Source: Treponema sp.
GTDB taxonomy: Bacteria; Spirochaetota; Spirochaetia; Treponematales; Breznakiellaceae
Direction of reading: 5' to 3'
Length of the DNA stretch: 22,359 nt
NCBI GenBank assembly: GCA_031281925.1
Contig: JAITES010000272.1
Span: forward strand, 1 to 22,359
In this document: positions 13,676 through 21,283 of the stretch, piece after piece
Numbering within the stretch: position 1 is the first letter of the stretch
Layout of the letters: every line of letters begins with the position of its first letter
Notes under the pieces: generated by a model
The model's input: only the letters and a program-made list of their open reading frames with translations
What the model was told of the DNA's origin: nothing
The model's database searches: none
Program-made: the position numbers and the translations under genes

Positions 13676-15942
13676 GTCTTCTCTCCTTTCCTTATAAATT
13701 TATTCAGCACTGCGTCAAGACTTTCCAGATCTATGGGTTTGGAAATAAAACCCGTAAAACCGTTGGAAAGAAACAGTTCCTCGTTGCCGGCCATGGCATT
13801 GGCGGTAAGCGCGATGATGGGCACTTTTTTTGCATAAGCGGTGTCAATGTCGTTGCGGATGCGGCGGGCGGCCTCTATCCCGTCCATCCCCGGCATCATG
13901 TGATCCATAAAAATAATGTCATACTTCTGAATGCCGTTTTCCCCCTCACCGATACTGCGCAGCTTCTCAATGGCCTCTTTCCCGGATTGAACACATTCCA
14001 CCGTAAGGCCGTAGGGTTCCATGATACCCGCGGCCACATCCAGATTCAATTCAACATCATCCACAACAAGCACCTTGCCGTAGGGCATTCTGGTTCGCAC
14101 AATATCCATGTCCGCCTCGGCCCTGGCACTGCGGAAGTCTCCGCTCTCCAGCGCCTCCGCCGTTTCTTTTCCGAGGGGATTGGGATCGGCAATTTCCTGA
14201 CGAACAGTAAAACTAAAGACGCTGCCCTTCCCGAATTCACTTTCGACAGAGATACTGCCGTTCATCAGGCGCACCAGATTCCTGGTAATGGAAAGGCCCA
14301 GACCGGTACCTTCGACATAACGGTTCTCCCGGATATTCATCTGACTGTACTCGGCAAAAAGCCTGGGGACATCCTCTTCCCGTATCCCCTGTCCCGTATC
14401 GGAAACCCTGCAGCAAATATCGCAGAGAGCCTCTTTTCCTCCCGAATCAACGATCTTCCGGAAAATCTCCAGCCGTACTTCCCCTATCATGGTATACTTA
14501 ATCGCGTTGGAAAGAAGATTATTCAGAATCTGCTTTACCCTCAGTTCATCGCCCCGCAGTTTCCGGGGGATGCTTTCCTCCACGGACAGTATCAGTTTTA
14601 TCGGCTTTAATCCGATACGAACCCTGTTTACCTGGATCGTGGTATTGATCATCTGGGCGACATCGTAGACCACGGGAACAAGTTCAAAACCGCCCGATTC
14701 GATCTTTGAAATATCGAGAATATCATTGATTATGCCGAGGAGATCGCTGCCGGAATTGTAAATTTTCTTTATGTCATTTACCGTCTCTTCGGGCAGTTTT
14801 TTGTTTTGAAGCTGAATGCTTGACAGGCCGATGATGGCGTTGAGGGGGGTGCGGATCTCGTGGCTCATGGTAGCCAGGAAGGCGCTTTTGGCCCTGGAGG
14901 CCGATTCTGCAAGGATGCGCAGTTCTTCCTGTTTCTTAAGCATGGTACGGTAGGAGCTGACATCGGTAAAGGTAAAGATATTGCCGGTAAGCTGCCGGCC
15001 CGAATGTACCATCTGTCTCTTTATGGTAAAGGTTCTGTCGTTTCCCTGCCTGTCTTTTATGGTAATCTCTATACCCTGGGGAGACATGTTCCAGAGAGCG
15101 CCCTTCTTTTCAAGATATGAAAGAAAATATTCCATCGGCGTCCGCTGCGGCTCAATAACAGCGTCATAAAACCAGGCGGAAAAAACAGTATTACAGTCGG
15201 AGATGATCCCTCTAAGATCGACTATCAGTACGGCATCCTTGTAGGACTGGAAAATATCCAGAAGGGCCGCTGTCTTGAAATTGAGGAGCCGGGAACGGTA
15301 GACCAAAGTTGCCATCAGCACGAACATTGCAAAGAAGGTATAGGGAGCAATATCCTGCCTCATGCTGAGGATACGAAGGGTAAAAAATACGTTTACCAGT
15401 ACCCCTGTCAGGGTGATAAGGGCAAATGCGATGACGAACCAAAGCCGGGGTTTCCTTACCACGATGAACCGTACAAGAAAAAAAATCCCCAGAAGGACGG
15501 GAATATAGGCAAGAGTCGAATGCAGGGGAAATAGGGGGCCGTATTCGGGCAGGGGGAATCCGTCCTTGGCAAAGACAAGCCTGTGGAAGTGATTGGTAAA
15601 AAGAAGGGTGATGTCAAAAAAAAGAATAAAGCCGATGACTCCTGACACAAAAGGCTTTTCGATAAACTCAAAACCGTTAAGGCTCATCACAAAACAGAAG
15701 AACAGCCATGGGCAGGCTACCAGCGTCACGGAACGCAGCGTATAGAGATAACCGTAGGCCCCCGGCCGGGCAATCGTGGCGATTGAATCGAAGATCAGCC
15801 AGTAACAGATCCCCAATCCCATCATGATCAGTATTTTTACCTGGAAGGTATGCTTGTCCGCAAACCAGAGCAGGCCCGTCACATAGAGACTGACGGTAAA
15901 ACAGCTCATGGTAACGGAAAACAGAAACAGCTCAACTCCCAT
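13672..15942 (-). CDS. Membrane hybrid sensor histidine kinase inside the arg operon
   Basis: A 756-residue protein. Residues 1-220 hold about seven membrane segments, similar to the N-terminal 7TM sensor region of histidine kinases (hydrophobic stretches near 5-25, 37-57, 70-88, 100-117, 140-160, 167-190 and 200-215). A PAS-like domain follows at about 225-335 (SYKDAVLIVDLRGIISDCNTVFSAWF). HisKA has His361 (SHEIRTPLNAIIGLSS). The HATPase domain has NNLLSNAIKYT, SDTGQGI and GTGLGLSITRNL. The C-terminal receiver at about 622-750 has Asp680 (IIFMDHMMPGMDGIEAARRIR) and Lys735. There is no output domain. It starts 27 bp after argD with AGGG as ribosome binding site and overlaps argG by four bases, so it is made with the arginine enzymes. 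Its signal and partner are unknown; a link to amino-acid status is an inference from position only. Confidence 0.95.
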   Translation of the reverse strand: MGVELFLFSVTMSCFTVSLYVTGLLWFADKHTFQVKILIMMGLGICYWLIFDSIATIARPGAYGYLYTLRSVTLVACPWLFFCFVMSLNGFEFIEKPFVSGVIGFILFFDITLLFTNHFHRLVFAKDGFPLPEYGPLFPLHSTLAYIPVLLGIFFLVRFIVVRKPRLWFVIAFALITLTGVLVNVFFTLRILSMRQDIAPYTFFAMFVLMATLVYRSRLLNFKTAALLDIFQSYKDAVLIVDLRGIISDCNTVFSAWFYDAVIEPQRTPMEYFLSYLEKKGALWNMSPQGIEITIKDRQGNDRTFTIKRQMVHSGRQLTGNIFTFTDVSSYRTMLKKQEELRILAESASRAKSAFLATMSHEIRTPLNAIIGLSSIQLQNKKLPEETVNDIKKIYNSGSDLLGIINDILDISKIESGGFELVPVVYDVAQMINTTIQVNRVRIGLKPIKLILSVEESIPRKLRGDELRVKQILNNLLSNAIKYTMIGEVRLEIFRKIVDSGGKEALCDICCRVSDTGQGIREEDVPRLFAEYSQMNIRENRYVEGTGLGLSITRNLVRLMNGSISVESEFGKGSVFSFTVRQEIADPNPLGKETAEALESGDFRSARAEADMDIVRTRMPYGKVLVVDDVELNLDVAAGIMEPYGLTVECVQSGKEAIEKLRSIGEGENGIQKYDIIFMDHMMPGMDGIEAARRIRNDIDTAYAKKVPIIALTANAMAGNEELFLSNGFTGFISKPIDLESLDAVLNKFIRKGEKT

Positions 15943-15969
15943 GATAAGCCCTGTGTTTCATGATTCAGC

Positions 15970-17148
15970 CTACTCCAAAAGAGATTTAAGAATCTCAAGT
16001 CCCTCTTCAATCTCGGCGTCGCCGATCGTGTAGGGCGGAAGAAAGCGGAGGGTATTGGGGCCGGCGCCCAGAAAGAGCAGGCCCGGTTTCCCGTTCCCCG
16101 CTGCGGCGATTCCCGCTTCCAGAACCGGCCAGGCTTCGCCCTCAATATCACATGCGATCATGAGCCCCATGCCCCGCACTGCTTTAACCGCAGGATGCTT
16201 CCAGCCCCTGATCGTATCCATGAACTTGTTTCCCTTCCGCGTGATCTCCGCAAGAAAAGCCGGCCGATTCACCGTATCGAGCACCACGCATCCTGCCGCG
16301 GCGGCAAGGGGATTCCCCCCGAAGGTGGAACCGTGATCCCCCTGGCCCAGCACATCCTGAGTCTTCTCTCCGGCCAGCACCGCTCCTGCGGGCAGTCCCC
16401 CGGCAATACCTTTGGCGAGGGTAGTTACATCGCCTGCGACCCCGTACTGTTCATAGGCAAGGAAACTGCCGGTTCTGCCCGTGCCGCACTGTACCTCGTC
16501 GAACATGAGCAGTATATCCCTTTCGGCGCAGAGTGCGGCGGCTTTTTCAACATACTCCCTGGTCTGGGGAATAATGCCGCTTTCTCCCTGCACCACCTCC
16601 ATAAGCAGTCCCGCGACAGAGTTCCTGTCGAGCGCCCTGTCGAGGGCGTCAATGTCGCCGCCCGGGATATAGACAAAGCCTTCCGTAAAGGGGCCAAAGT
16701 CCTGATGAAACTTGTCCTGCCCGGTTGCCGCAAGGGTGGTAATGGTTCTGCCGTGAAAGCTCCCCTTGAGCGTAACAATCCGGTGCCGGCCTTCGCCGTA
16801 TTTTTTGAGGGAATACTTTCGGGCAATCTTGCAGGCGCCTTCGTTGGCTTCCGCCCCGGAATTGGCCAGAAACACATTCTTCATGCCGCCTTTGGCGCAG
16901 GCGGCAACGAGTTTTTCCGCAAATGCAAGGGAGATATCGCTCAGGTAGTAGTTGCAGGTGTGGATCAGTTTTGCCGCCTGATCGGAAACAGCCTTTACCA
17001 GGGGCGGATAGTTATGCCCGAGACAGTTCACCGCTATGCCGGAGCCAAAATCCAGATACTTCTTCCCCTCAACATCAAAAAGCCAGGAGCCTTCACCCCG
17101 TGCAAAGGTCGCAGGCAGCCTGTGGTAGGTATTCATAAAAGCGTTCAT
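15970..17148 (-). CDS. argD: Acetylornithine aminotransferase
   Basis: A PLP enzyme that converts N-acetylglutamate semialdehyde to N-acetylornithine. The 392-residue length is typical. Visible motifs are YLDFGSGIAVNCLGHNYP, NSGAEANEGACKIARKY, SFHGRT, EVVQGESGI, FDEVQCGTGRTG (Asp217 contacts the PLP ring nitrogen) and TLAKGIAGG with the Schiff-base Lys246. The start ATG has a strong AAAGGAGG ribosome binding site. It is third in the arginine operon, and the 48-bp gap from argB contains a palindromic repeat. Related class III transaminases such as ornithine or succinylornithine aminotransferases look alike, but the operon context decides for ArgD. Confidence 0.95.
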   Translation of the reverse strand: MNAFMNTYHRLPATFARGEGSWLFDVEGKKYLDFGSGIAVNCLGHNYPPLVKAVSDQAAKLIHTCNYYLSDISLAFAEKLVAACAKGGMKNVFLANSGAEANEGACKIARKYSLKKYGEGRHRIVTLKGSFHGRTITTLAATGQDKFHQDFGPFTEGFVYIPGGDIDALDRALDRNSVAGLLMEVVQGESGIIPQTREYVEKAAALCAERDILLMFDEVQCGTGRTGSFLAYEQYGVAGDVTTLAKGIAGGLPAGAVLAGEKTQDVLGQGDHGSTFGGNPLAAAAGCVVLDTVNRPAFLAEITRKGNKFMDTIRGWKHPAVKAVRGMGLMIACDIEGEAWPVLEAGIAAAGNGKPGLLFLGAGPNTLRFLPPYTIGDAEIEEGLEILKSLLE

Positions 17149-17167
17149 ATAACCTCCTTTGAACCCA

Positions 17168-17191
17168 TTCCAAAATCCTAAACTTTTGGAA
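17168..17191. repeat. Intergenic palindrome between argB and argD
   Basis: TTCCAAAA (17168-17175) and TTTTGGAA (17184-17191) form a perfect 8-bp stem with an 8-nt loop, flanked on the plus strand by ACAG after the right arm. It occupies the gap between argB and the argD ribosome binding site. It resembles the palindromes at 3818-3844 and 4771-4800, so it is probably a dispersed repeat rather than an argD-specific signal. Confidence 0.6.
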
Positions 17192-17196
17192 CAGCC

Positions 17197-18030
17197 TTAA
17201 TTTTCAATCTTTGTTCCGATTGACTCGTCCGTGAACAGGGCTGTCAACAGCGAATGTTTTACCCTGCCGTCTATGATGCGGGCTTTCTTTACTCCGGCCT
17301 CCAGGGCAAGCCTGCAGCAATCGGTTTTGGGAATCATCCCCTTGCTCACAATGCCCTGTTTTTTAAGGCCTTCAAGTTCCCCGGCCCTTACGGTTTTAAT
17401 AAGGGAATCCTGATCCCGGACATCCCGGAGTATGCCCTGCACATCGGTCATGAGTACCAGTTCTTCCGCGCCCATGGCAGCGGCGATAAAGGCGGCGGCG
17501 GTATCGGCATTGACATTGAGGGCATGGCCTTCATCATCTCCCATGCCGTAAGCCACCGAGGAGAGCACAGGAATACTGCCGGAATCGAGAATTCCGCGAA
17601 TCACTCCGCTGTCCACCTTTTCCACCTCTCCCACAAGGCCCAGATCCTCACTACGGATGCGGCGGGCCCTGAGCAGCGCGCCGTCAAGACCGCAAAGCCC
17701 AAGAGCCCTGCCCCCCGCCCGCTGGATAAGGGCAACAATATCCTTGTTGACCTTTCCGCAGAGCACCATTTGTACAATTTCCATTGTTTCTTCATCGGTA
17801 TAGCGGAGTCCGTTTACAAAGCGGCTTTCCTTCCCGGTTTTTTTCAGCATGGATTCTATTTCGGGCCCGCCGCCGTGAACCAGGACGGCATGGATGCCCA
17901 TGCCGGCAATGCGTACCACATCTTCTATAACCGCGGCCTTGAGATCCTCATGGATCATGGCGTTTCCACCGTACTTCACCACGATGGTTTTCCCTTTTAA
18001 TGCCGTAGTCCTCTGTTCGTGTACCGTCAT
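17197..18030 (-). CDS. argB: Acetylglutamate kinase
   Basis: It phosphorylates N-acetylglutamate, the second step of arginine synthesis. ATG 18028-18030 is preferred because AAAGGTG lies six bases upstream; the frame also opens at a TTG at 18048, which would place the start next to the argC stop. The protein has 277 residues with KTIVVKYGGNAM, VLVHGGGPEIESML, GRALGLCGLDGALL, NVNADTAAAFIAAAMGAEELVLMTDV, SKGMIPK and ARIIDGRVKHSLL. Only about 13 residues precede the first beta strand, shorter than the N-terminal helix of the arginine-inhibited hexameric enzymes, so feedback inhibition by arginine may be weak; this is an inference. It begins 14 bp after argC. Confidence 0.95.
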   Translation of the reverse strand: MTVHEQRTTALKGKTIVVKYGGNAMIHEDLKAAVIEDVVRIAGMGIHAVLVHGGGPEIESMLKKTGKESRFVNGLRYTDEETMEIVQMVLCGKVNKDIVALIQRAGGRALGLCGLDGALLRARRIRSEDLGLVGEVEKVDSGVIRGILDSGSIPVLSSVAYGMGDDEGHALNVNADTAAAFIAAAMGAEELVLMTDVQGILRDVRDQDSLIKTVRAGELEGLKKQGIVSKGMIPKTDCCRLALEAGVKKARIIDGRVKHSLLTALFTDESIGTKIEN

Positions 18031-18044
18031 TTTTTCACCTTTAC

Positions 18045-19178
18045 TCAAAACAGGGCCGGTATCGCCGCAAGGCCCGAATCCTCTTCAAAGCCCATGACAA
18101 TGTTCATGTTCTGCAGCGCCTGGCCCGCGGCGCCCTTGACCATATTGTCGATGGCGCTCACAACGATCAGCATGGAGCCGCTGTGATCCAGATGCACCGA
18201 AATATCACAGTAGTTACTCTGTCTGACGCGGTTTGTGGCCGCGTAAAGTCCCGCTGGAAGAATCCGTACAAACGGTTCATCCCGGTAAAAATCAAGATAC
18301 AACTGCCGGATCTCGCCGGAGAGGGCCTCTGTCCCGGCAGCGGGAGGCCGGGGCCTTCCCTCATGAATCCCTGAACCTTTTTTAAGGGGAATGTAGATGG
18401 TACTTAAAATGCCCCTGTTCATGGGAGCCAGATGGGGAGTAAAAACCAGGGAAGGCGCGGGAGACTTCGTTTCAGAAGGGGAACAAGCCTTTCCCGCCAT
18501 CATTTCCATGTTCCGGCTAATCTCGGGAGTATGACGGTGCGCGCCCACCTTGTAGGGGGAAACCGAATCGCTGCACTCGGGGAAGTGATAGGAACGCTGC
18601 GGTTCCCGGCCGCCTCCGGTTATGCCGGAAGCCGAATCGACAATGACAGGCCCCGCGCCGGAAGCTGCAAGACCCTTTGCCAGCGCGGGAAAAAGGCCCA
18701 GAGAGGCTCCCGTGGGATAGCAGCCCGGATTCCCGATGATCACAGGTCCCGCCGCGGCAAGTTCCCTGATCCGCTTCCGGTTAAGCTCGGGAAGGCCGTA
18801 GACAGAAAATTTCCGCAGTTCGGGGTGGACATAAGCCTTCCCGTACCAGGCCCTGAAGGTTTCTTCATCATCATCAAAACGAAAATCCGCGGAAAGATCG
18901 ATAAAGGGAATCTTCCGTTCAACGGCGGCCTTTGCAAAATCCTCCCCTACCCCGCTGGGCAGGGCCGCAAAAACCAGATCGGCTTTGTTTACTACCTCTT
19001 CGGGCTTGAGGAGAGCCGCGGAGATCCGGCCCAAAAAATTGGGGTATACATTTTCTATCCTGTCTCCTTCAAAACTCACCGAAGAGAGGAGGAGTTTCTC
19101 CAGTTTTGGATGCCCCGCCAGGAGCCTTGCCAGTTCGGCTCCGGCATAACCTGTTGCTCCAATAATACCAGCAATCAT
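18045..19178 (-). CDS. argC: N-acetyl-gamma-glutamyl-phosphate reductase
   Basis: It reduces N-acetylglutamyl phosphate to the semialdehyde with NADPH. The first gene of the arginine operon encodes 377 residues. The nucleotide-binding motif is GATGYAGAEL (7-16), the catalytic Cys153 lies in GNPGCYPTGASLG, and HRHTPEI has the partner His. FTPHLAPMNRGILSTIYIPLK is a family signature. The protein is about 30 residues longer than the common form (about 345), with extra residues in SPSETKSPAPS before FTPHL and in GSGIHEGRPRPPAAGTEALSG after IPLKK. ATG 19176-19178 is preceded by GAGG. Confidence 0.95.
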   Translation of the reverse strand: MIAGIIGATGYAGAELARLLAGHPKLEKLLLSSVSFEGDRIENVYPNFLGRISAALLKPEEVVNKADLVFAALPSGVGEDFAKAAVERKIPFIDLSADFRFDDDEETFRAWYGKAYVHPELRKFSVYGLPELNRKRIRELAAAGPVIIGNPGCYPTGASLGLFPALAKGLAASGAGPVIVDSASGITGGGREPQRSYHFPECSDSVSPYKVGAHRHTPEISRNMEMMAGKACSPSETKSPAPSLVFTPHLAPMNRGILSTIYIPLKKGSGIHEGRPRPPAAGTEALSGEIRQLYLDFYRDEPFVRILPAGLYAATNRVRQSNYCDISVHLDHSGSMLIVVSAIDNMVKGAAGQALQNMNIVMGFEEDSGLAAIPALF

Positions 19179-19210
19179 GGAATAACCTCACACAACTAAA
19201 AAATGAACAA

Positions 19211-19237
19211 GAAAAAAACGGTACCCTAAATTACCGT
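19211..19237 (-). terminator. Terminator-like hairpin (possible attenuator) before argC
   Basis: On the minus strand ACGGTA (19232-19237) and TACCGT (19218-19223) form a 6-bp stem with an 8-nt loop, followed at once by a run of T residues. It lies about 30-60 nt before argC with no minus-strand gene between it and 20155. It therefore either ends stray transcription or acts as an attenuator in the arg leader. The stem is short, so strength is uncertain. Confidence 0.45.
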
Positions 19238-19250
19238 ATAAATAGATTTG

Positions 19251-19279
19251 AGAATAGATCTAACGGAGGCGGGAAGCAA
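19251..19279 (-). promoter_or_regulatory. Candidate proximal promoter of the arg operon
   Basis: TTGCTT (19274-19279) and TATTCT (19251-19256) on the minus strand are spaced by 17 bp, giving a start site about 65 nt upstream of argC and before the hairpin at 19211-19237. A stronger -35 exists further upstream (19332-19337), so which is used is unclear. Confidence 0.35.
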
Positions 19280-19301
19280 CATACGAATAATTAATCATCA
19301 T
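19260..19301 (-). CDS. Possible arg leader peptide (13 aa, ends Arg-Leu-Arg)
   Basis: The minus strand reads ATG ATG ... CGC CTC CGT TAG, encoding MMINYSYVASRLR. Two of the last three sense codons are for arginine, and a terminator-like hairpin follows about 25 nt later, before argC. This is the layout of a ribosome-mediated attenuator. There is no Shine-Dalgarno sequence; AACAAT 7 nt before the first ATG could make it leaderless. With only two Arg codons and no clear antiterminator pairing, this may be chance. Confidence 0.22.
   Translation of the reverse strand: MMINYSYVASRLR
19284..19297. promoter_or_regulatory. Possible arginine-repressor-type box
   Basis: CGAATAATTAATCA differs at two positions from the palindrome TGAATAATTATTCA, which is close to the known ArgR/AhrC box core. 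It lies between the two candidate arg promoters. AT-rich sequences of this kind arise by chance, and no argR gene is seen in the window. Confidence 0.25.
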
Positions 19302-19308
19302 GGACGTT

Positions 19309-19337
19309 ATTGTTTCATAACTATGAATTTTCGTCAA
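19309..19337 (-). promoter_or_regulatory. Candidate distal promoter of the arg leader
   Basis: TTGACG (19332-19337) with AACAAT (19309-19314) at 17-bp spacing on the minus strand. Transcription would begin around 19301-19303, at the first codon of the short leader frame. The -35 is good and the -10 is poor. Confidence 0.35.
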
Positions 19338-19352
19338 CAGGGCGGTATATAA

Positions 19353-19676
19353 ATGGATGAAACTCTGGAAACATTTATCGAACATAACGAGGAGTTCCAT
19401 AGCGGAAAAATTTACTGCGCCAACTGTATCCACTGCAAGCTGGTTCCATTATGGCAGGAAAACGGGCAAAGCTATGTTCTGCGGGTACGCTGCGCCGCGG
19501 GCAAGTGGAAGAAGAAACTGGGGGAAGAGAAATATTACAAGTATTTCACCATTTTCCGCCGTTATCTGGATGAGTGCGACGCGTATGAGGGCATGGGAGA
19601 CACCAAAGAATTCATCAGGGAACTGCGCAGCATTCTGCCCGGCAAAGACGAAATTTTCCTGGCGCCGGAAGATTAA
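19353..19676 (+). CDS. Small Cys-containing conserved-looking protein, function unknown
   Basis: A 107-residue soluble protein, divergent from argC. It contains the cluster CANCIHC at residues 22-28 (Cys22, Cys25, Cys28) followed by RVRCAAGKWKKKLGEEKYYKYF with Cys47. The four cysteines could bind zinc or an iron-sulfur cluster; the spacing C-x2-C-x2-C-x18-C is seen directly, the metal is inference. The C-terminal half is charged and helical (YLDECDAYEGMGDTKEFIRELRSILPG) and includes a fifth Cys. There is no signal peptide or membrane segment. ATG 19353 has a weak GGGCGG ribosome binding site. I do not recognise the family. Confidence 0.75.
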   Translation: MDETLETFIEHNEEFHSGKIYCANCIHCKLVPLWQENGQSYVLRVRCAAGKWKKKLGEEKYYKYFTIFRRYLDECDAYEGMGDTKEFIRELRSILPGKDEIFLAPED

Positions 19677-19688
19677 ACCGTTGCATCA

Positions 19689-19717
19689 TTGTATCATGGA
19701 AGCCGGAATGATATACT
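19689..19717 (+). promoter_or_regulatory. Promoter of the small TPR lipoprotein gene
   Basis: TTGTAT (19689-19694) and TATACT (19712-19717) are separated by 17 bp. The start codon at 19726 is only 8 nt after the -10 box and no Shine-Dalgarno sequence precedes it, so the mRNA would begin within a base or two of the ATG. Confidence 0.45.
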
Positions 19718-19725
19718 GAACGTAT

Positions 19726-20148
19726 ATGAAACATTACATCCTTTTTATCCTATTGAGCGTGCTTCTTTTTTCCTGCGCCGGCGGGCCTGAAGAAATTCCC
19801 GATGATTTGACCGCCATGGAGCTGATTCAGCGGGGGCAGGAAGCCTCGGACAAGAACCGTTACGGCCTTTCCCGCCTCTATTACCAGGCGCTTTTGGAAC
19901 GGAACAGTACCAATTCCACCCTGGTGTGTACGGCGGAGTACGAGATTGCCTTTATCCATTACAAGGAAAAAAACTATGACCAGGCAAGGAATGAACTTGA
20001 AGCCCTCCTGGAACGTTACGAGGAGGAAGACGCCGAAACCCTGCCCCCCGAATACCGTATCCTGGCCAACATCGTGCTCAAGAAAATCGATGAAAAACAG
20101 AACGCCAAACTTATCGACTTTAGCTGGCTGAAAAAGAAATCCGGCTGA
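19726..20148 (+). CDS. Small TPR-type lipoprotein
   Basis: A 140-residue protein with a short lipoprotein signal peptide (MKHYILFILLSVLLFSC, lipobox LFSC, Cys17). Helical repeats of tetratricopeptide type follow (AMELIQRGQEASDKNRYGLSRLYYQALLERN, then AEYEIAFIHYKEKNYDQARNELEALLERYEEE). It is probably a periplasm-facing membrane lipoprotein acting as an adaptor; its partner is unknown. It ends six bases before the convergent VWA gene stop. The predicted mRNA start coincides with the ATG. Confidence 0.82.
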   Translation: MKHYILFILLSVLLFSCAGGPEEIPDDLTAMELIQRGQEASDKNRYGLSRLYYQALLERNSTNSTLVCTAEYEIAFIHYKEKNYDQARNELEALLERYEEEDAETLPPEYRILANIVLKKIDEKQNAKLIDFSWLKKKSG

Positions 20149-20154
20149 TTCGCA

Positions 20155-21276
20155 TTACTGCGGCAGGATAATGGCGTTCACCTTTACTCCCTTTTCCTGC
20201 ACCGCCTTGTCCACCATTTCCTTTGAAACCTGTCCCCTCTGCCGGGGATGGGGAGGGGCGTCTCCTATGAGGATCATGATCCGTTCCTCCGCCTCCCACT
20301 GGAATTTCCTCGTTCCCTCGTAGAGGGCTTCGTATATCGCTTCGGGAATGTCCCGGCCGCCTCCCACCCGGATGCGGTTAAGCTGCTGCTGGAATGCGCC
20401 AAAGTCGCCGGTAAAGGGCACGGTACGGGTCAGGTATTCTTCGTAGTAATCCTTGTAAAGCACCATACCGATCCTGAAAGACTTAAATCCTGAGATGATA
20501 CTTTCCATCATGGGGATGAGCATGTTCCGTACCGCGTCGATGTCGTTCTTCATGCTGCCTGTGGTATCGAGGCAGAGTACGATGTCCACGTTTTTCCCCC
20601 GGGCCTTTTCCAGCACGGTCTTGATCTTGTCAACGAGATCTTCCGGGCCTGTGGAATAGATTAGATCCCCCTGGCCGCTTTTTGCTATCTCTTCGTAAGC
20701 CTTTACCGTATCCGCCATATAGTTGCCCTCAGGCGGGCCTTCCAGGGGTTCCTGTCCTACCCTCAGTACGTAGGGATTATCCCGGAAAGATCCCCGGTAA
20801 TCCCCATAAGGCAGGGCAAAGGCCCGGATATTGAAGTATGTGCCGTCCACGACATACACTTCCCCGTGACGGCCGCCTTCGTAGCCGTAATAGAGAATAT
20901 ATGGAATGTAGAGATGAAAAGCCTGACCCAGTTCCGCATGATTTTCCACACTGGAGTCGATGATAGACCAGATACCGCTGTTCCGGGAGATTGGAAGACC
21001 GTCAATAAGCCGTATCTCGTCGCCGTTTATCCCGTTCCATTCGGAAGTCCGGTACGCATAGTTGTCTGAAACCATGGAAGGATCCCTCGTAGATTCCACG
21101 AGAAGAACCGAATTGATCCCCGGCTTCTTGCGGACAAAGAGGTGAAATCCCCCATCCACCCGCTGTTCTATCCTGAGATCGTCAGGCCCTATGGAGAGTC
21201 CGTTATCCGGCGTCTGGGCCCAAAGCAGGACGCCGCCCAGGGCCAAAAGGACGCATAAAACAATACGTTTATCCAT
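20155..21276 (-). CDS. Secreted von Willebrand factor A domain protein
   Basis: A 373-residue protein with a cleavable-looking signal peptide (MDKRIVLCVLLALGGVLLWAQ, cut near residue 20), so it is exported. The N-terminal half (about 30-200) is beta-rich and not recognised (HLFVRKKPGINSVLLVESTRDPSM, WSIIDSSVENHAELGQAFHLYIPY). A VWA domain follows at about 230-373 with the metal-ion-dependent adhesion site DTTGSM (Asp237, Thr239, Ser241), GMVLYKDYY, GGGRDIPEAIYEAL and IMILIGDAPPHP. The protein stops right after the last VWA strand (VNAIILPQ). The family often serves in protein-protein adhesion; no partner is evident. The gene is downstream of tyrS by 67 bp and convergent with the TPR lipoprotein gene. 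Confidence 0.85.
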   Translation of the reverse strand: MDKRIVLCVLLALGGVLLWAQTPDNGLSIGPDDLRIEQRVDGGFHLFVRKKPGINSVLLVESTRDPSMVSDNYAYRTSEWNGINGDEIRLIDGLPISRNSGIWSIIDSSVENHAELGQAFHLYIPYILYYGYEGGRHGEVYVVDGTYFNIRAFALPYGDYRGSFRDNPYVLRVGQEPLEGPPEGNYMADTVKAYEEIAKSGQGDLIYSTGPEDLVDKIKTVLEKARGKNVDIVLCLDTTGSMKNDIDAVRNMLIPMMESIISGFKSFRIGMVLYKDYYEEYLTRTVPFTGDFGAFQQQLNRIRVGGGRDIPEAIYEALYEGTRKFQWEAEERIMILIGDAPPHPRQRGQVSKEMVDKAVQEKGVKVNAIILPQ

Positions 21277-21283
21277 TAGCTCT

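Noticed and set aside
16195..17181. 328-codon plus-strand open frame opposite argD
   Set aside because: Antisense to argD with all PLP-enzyme motifs intact; no motifs of its own.
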